A stretch of 15,234 bases of DNA, from positions 1-15,234 of the forward strand of contig JAOZUJ010000019.1 of assembly GCA_029938745.1 (NCBI GenBank). The letters run 5' to 3'. The position numbers and the translations under genes were made by a program. Under the pieces are notes generated by a model that worked only from the letters and a program-made list of their open reading frames with translations, was not told where the DNA came from and did no database searches. The stretch comes from Candidatus Moraniibacteriota bacterium (GTDB lineage: Bacteria > Patescibacteriota > Minisyncoccia > Moranbacterales > GCA-2747515). Below, in pieces: positions 12,917-15,234 of this stretch (the stretch's first letter is position 1; every line of letters starts with the position of its first letter).

Positions 12917-13468
12917 ATGAGTACAGTAAAAACAATTAAACAACGGTATAGCGACGCTCTTCCAAGTCTGCAAAAAGATCTTGGTGTAGATAATGTTATG
13001 CTTGTACCACGTATTACAAAAGTTGTTGTAAATACAGGTATAGGGAAATTTATCAAAAATAAAGAAGCGATTGCTGAAGTTGAGGCAGGTTTGCGAGATA
13101 TTACAGGTCAACAGCCAGTGAAGACGCAAGCAAGTAAATCAATTTCTGGTTTTAAAATCCGTGAAGGACAAAATGTTGGAATGAAAGTGACATTACATGG
13201 ACAAAGAATGTGGGATTTTCTGGATCGATTGGTTTCTATATCGCTTCCGCGTGTACGTGATTTTCATGGAATTAACGCAAGTGTTATTGATGATGCAGGA
13301 AATTTGAATGTCGGTATTAAAGAGCACATGATCTTTCCCGAAATTGTTGCGGAAAATGTAAAAAATTCATTTGGTTTTCAAATCACGGTTATTTCTACTG
13401 CAGATAATAAAGATGATGCAGAGAAACTATATCGCGTATTGGGATTTCCATTGGAAAAAGAAGAATAA
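12917..13468 (+). CDS. rplE: 50S ribosomal protein L5 (uL5)
   Basis: L5 belongs to the 5S RNP and touches P-site tRNA. Its 183 residues contain MLVPRITKVVVNTGIGKF, GQQPVKTQASKSISGFKIREGQNVGMKVTLHGQRMWDFLDRL and SLPRVRDFHGINASVIDDAGN followed by the conserved EHMIFPEI. It starts only 9 bases after rplX, with the context TTT-ATG and no Shine-Dalgarno site. Confidence 0.96.
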   Translation: MSTVKTIKQRYSDALPSLQKDLGVDNVMLVPRITKVVVNTGIGKFIKNKEAIAEVEAGLRDITGQQPVKTQASKSISGFKIREGQNVGMKVTLHGQRMWDFLDRLVSISLPRVRDFHGINASVIDDAGNLNVGIKEHMIFPEIVAENVKNSFGFQITVISTADNKDDAEKLYRVLGFPLEKEE

Positions 13469-13491
13469 TTTAATCTAGAACAATAATAATT

Positions 13492-13677
13492 ATGGCAAAA
13501 ACATCAGTAAAAGCACGAGCAAAGAAAACACCAAAGTTTTCAACCCGAAAAGTTAATCGTTGTTGGAAGTGTGGTCGCAAAAGGGGTTATATGAGATATT
13601 TTGGTATTTGTCGTATTTGTTTTCGTGAATTAGCGAGTAAAGGTGAATTGCCGGGAGTAAAGAAAAGTAGCTGGTAA
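13492..13677 (+). CDS. rpsN: 30S ribosomal protein S14, zinc-binding type (uS14)
   Basis: This 61-residue S14 is the short zinc form, often called rpsZ. It has two CxxC pairs, Cys24-Cys27 and Cys40-Cys43, in RCWKCGRKRGYMRYFGICRICF, and ends in LPGVKKSSW like its homologues. It helps assemble the small-subunit head. The long, zinc-free form is not seen in the window. ATG 13492 has the ATTATG context. Confidence 0.96.
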   Translation: MAKTSVKARAKKTPKFSTRKVNRCWKCGRKRGYMRYFGICRICFRELASKGELPGVKKSSW

Positions 13678-13725
13678 ATTATAAATTTTTCAAAAAATAT
13701 TTGATATTTAAATGATAAAGTAATT

Positions 13726-14139
13726 ATGATCGATTCAATTAGTGACATGTTAACACGACTGCGCAATGCCTACACTGTACAACACAGTGAAGTTGTTATG
13801 CCAATGTCTAAATTAAAATTTTCTATTGCGCAAGTTCTTCAAAAAGAGGGTTTTGTGGAAAAGGTTGAGCGTATGCAAAATGAAGATAATGAGAAATTTG
13901 AAGATATTCGTATTACGTTAAAATATGAACAAATTTCTAGCATCGCTAAAAAACCAGCAATCGAAAGTATTCGTCAGATTAGCACACAAGGACAGCGTAG
14001 CTATATAAAGAAAAATGATATTCACAAAGTTAGAAATGGATATGGCATTTCTATCATTTCAACATCACAAGGTGTGATGACTGGTAAAGATGCACGCAAA
14101 AAAGGTTTGGGTGGTGAAGTTATTTGTGAACTGTGGTAA
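13726..14139 (+). CDS. rpsH: 30S ribosomal protein S8 (uS8)
   Basis: S8 binds helix 21 of 16S rRNA and in some bacteria represses the spc operon. The sequence begins SISDMLTRLRNAYTVQHSEVVMPMSKLK and ends with the conserved GYGISIISTSQGVMTGKDARKKGLGGEVICELW. The 137 residues are near the usual 130. The 48-base gap before it is the longest inside this half of the cluster; it is AT-rich and shows no promoter that I would call. Confidence 0.95.
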   Translation: MIDSISDMLTRLRNAYTVQHSEVVMPMSKLKFSIAQVLQKEGFVEKVERMQNEDNEKFEDIRITLKYEQISSIAKKPAIESIRQISTQGQRSYIKKNDIHKVRNGYGISIISTSQGVMTGKDARKKGLGGEVICELW

Positions 14140-14164
14140 ATTAGGATAAATTTAATGTAAATAT

Positions 14165-14707
14165 ATGAGTCGTATTGGACAAAAGACAATTGAAATTCCC
14201 AGTGGTGTCACTATTGAAGTTTCAGGTACTGAATTAACAGTGAAGGGAACAAAAGGAGAATTGGTGATGACTGTACATAATGCTGTGCGTGTCACTGTTG
14301 AGGAAGATGGCGTGCATGTAGAAAAAGCACGTAACGCAAAAATTGCACAGTCAATGTGGGGAACAACTGCACGCTTAATTGAAAATATGATTACCGGTGT
14401 GTCAGAAGGTTTTGAGAAAAAATTGGAGCTCAATGGTGTTGGTTATCGTATGGCAGTGAAGGGTAAGCAAGTTGATTTAGCACTTGGTTTTTCTCATCCT
14501 GTGCTTGTAGATATTCCAGAGGGGATTGATGTGACAATTGATGAGCAAATTTTGACAATTACTGGAATTGATAAGCAACAAGTGGGGCAATTTGCTGCGA
14601 ATATTCGTGCACTTAAACCAGTTGAGCCATATAAGGGCAAAGGATTTAAGTATGAGGATGAATATGTTCGTCGTAAAGAAGGTAAGAAAGCTGCAACAGC
14701 AGCATAA
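14165..14707 (+). CDS. rplF: 50S ribosomal protein L6 (uL6)
   Basis: L6 sits near the sarcin-ricin loop. It has the two repeated alpha/beta domains: MSRIGQKTIEIPSGVTIEV with VKGTKGEL, then the second half beginning GVSEGFEKKLELNGVGYRMAVKGKQVDLALGFSHPV. The C-terminal signature is EPYKGKGFKYEDEYVRRKEGKKA. The 180 residues are standard. The spacing to rpsH is 25 bases and the start has no Shine-Dalgarno site close by. Confidence 0.96.
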   Translation: MSRIGQKTIEIPSGVTIEVSGTELTVKGTKGELVMTVHNAVRVTVEEDGVHVEKARNAKIAQSMWGTTARLIENMITGVSEGFEKKLELNGVGYRMAVKGKQVDLALGFSHPVLVDIPEGIDVTIDEQILTITGIDKQQVGQFAANIRALKPVEPYKGKGFKYEDEYVRRKEGKKAATAA

Positions 14708-14728
14708 TAGACAAGTAACGCAAATTTT

Positions 14729-15076
14729 ATGAAAAAAATACGTAACAATAAGAGAATACATAGAGCACGTCGTGTTCGCGCAAAAGTGTCAGGAACGGCT
14801 ACACGGCCACGATTGAATGTTTTTCGATCATTACGCTCCATGTCTGTACAAATAATTGATGATACAAATCATACAACATTAGTTGGGGCAAACCTTGATG
14901 AGATTAAGGGTGCAAAAAATACTGTTGAAGGTGCTGAAAAATTAGGTACGCTCATAGCAAAAAAAGCAACTAAAGAGGGTGTGACAGAAGTTGTATTTTA
15001 TCGTGCTGGCTATCAGTATCACGGAAAAGTGAAAGCAATTGCAGAATCTGCTCGAAAAGGCGGTTTAAAATTTTAA
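14729..15076 (+). CDS. rplR: 50S ribosomal protein L18 (uL18)
   Basis: L18 binds 5S rRNA with L5. The 115 residues show RIHRARRVRAKVSGTATRPRLNVFRS, a central IAKKATKEGV and the C-terminal YQYHGKVKAIAESARKGGLKF. The conserved FDR before the final glycine-rich stretch reads FYR here, a single substitution. The start at 14729 is preceded by TTT. Confidence 0.95.
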   Translation: MKKIRNNKRIHRARRVRAKVSGTATRPRLNVFRSLRSMSVQIIDDTNHTTLVGANLDEIKGAKNTVEGAEKLGTLIAKKATKEGVTEVVFYRAGYQYHGKVKAIAESARKGGLKF

Positions 15077-15101
15077 TTTACTTGGTATTTATTAAGGCTA
15101 T

Positions 15102-15234
15102 ATGGCAATCAAAAAAGGGAAAAAAGGCAGAGGTCGACGACAAAAATCTGAGTTTGATCAACAATTGTTGGATTTAGCTCGTGTTACACGTGTGGTAAAA
15201 GGTGGACGTCGTTTTCGTTTTCGTGCAACGATGG
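15102..15234 (+). CDS. rpsE: 30S ribosomal protein S5 (uS5), 5' end only
   Basis: The first 44 codons are present before the window ends. The sequence DLARVTRVVKGGRRFRFRATM is the start of the S5 double-stranded RNA-binding domain (family: VVxINRVxKVVKGGRRFxFxALV), behind a short basic N-terminal tail (AIKKGKKGRGRRQKS). Position directly after rplR agrees with the spc order. AAGG (15093-15096) five bases before the ATG is one of the few close Shine-Dalgarno-like matches in the cluster. The gene continues to the right. Confidence 0.93.
   Translation, partial: MAIKKGKKGRGRRQKSEFDQQLLDLARVTRVVKGGRRFRFRATM

Noticed and set aside
1..15234. CRISPR array, insertion sequence, defence or toxin system.
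   Set aside because: No regularly spaced repeats, no transposase or nuclease-effector frames; all substantial frames are explained by housekeeping genes, ComEC and the S74 remnant.

Overview
This window is an AT-rich bacterial chromosome segment in the standard genetic code. TAA, TAG and TGA all end genes, and no recognised gene has an internal TGA. The best guess is a Candidate Phyla Radiation (Patescibacteria, probably Parcubacteria-like) genome. Reasons: the left edge holds the surface-protein type with an S74 chaperone domain plus C-terminal beta domain that I associate with those genomes; the nucleoside diphosphate kinase carries internal insertions; ComEC is split in two; and L22 and L23 have long lysine-rich tails. 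The phylum call is inference, not proof.

Layout, all genes on the + strand. 1-1006: a terminator-like hairpin and a 5'-truncated remnant of an S74 surface protein with an in-frame TGA. 1121-1806: nrdR (ribonucleotide reductase repressor) and a DUF167/YggU-family gene, ended by a 52-bp perfect palindrome and an intrinsic terminator. 1916-4296: two tandem promoters, then ComEC membrane channel and ComEC metallo-beta-lactamase domain as two ORFs overlapping by 11 bases. 4283-4955: ndk with its own extended -10 promoter. 5248-6438: tuf, with a long AT-rich leader containing hairpins. 6534-6857: rpsJ (S10), fenced by hairpins on both sides. 7172 to the right edge: a compact ribosomal protein cluster in the classical S10-spc order: rplC, rplD, rplW, rplB, rpsS, rplV, rpsC, rplP, rpmC, rpsQ, rplN, rplX, rplE, rpsN (zinc type), rpsH, rplF, rplR and the 5' end of rpsE.

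The genes work together mainly as a translation block: EF-Tu plus proteins of both ribosomal subunits, transcribed in one direction with gaps of 9-48 bases. There are two exceptions: a 314-base gap before rplC and a 91-base gap before rplV, both of which hold dyad-symmetric signals. The left part is a mixture of nucleotide metabolism (nrdR, ndk) and DNA uptake (comEC).

I found no CRISPR array, tRNA, rRNA, insertion sequence or obviously new multi-gene system. The points most worth a second look are: the almost uniform T before the start codon (ATTATG in ten genes) with little Shine-Dalgarno signal; the four-unit palindrome at 1824-1875; the ComEC split at an A8 run; the terminator, promoter and operator-like structure that separates rpsJ from rplC; and a related dyad before rplV.
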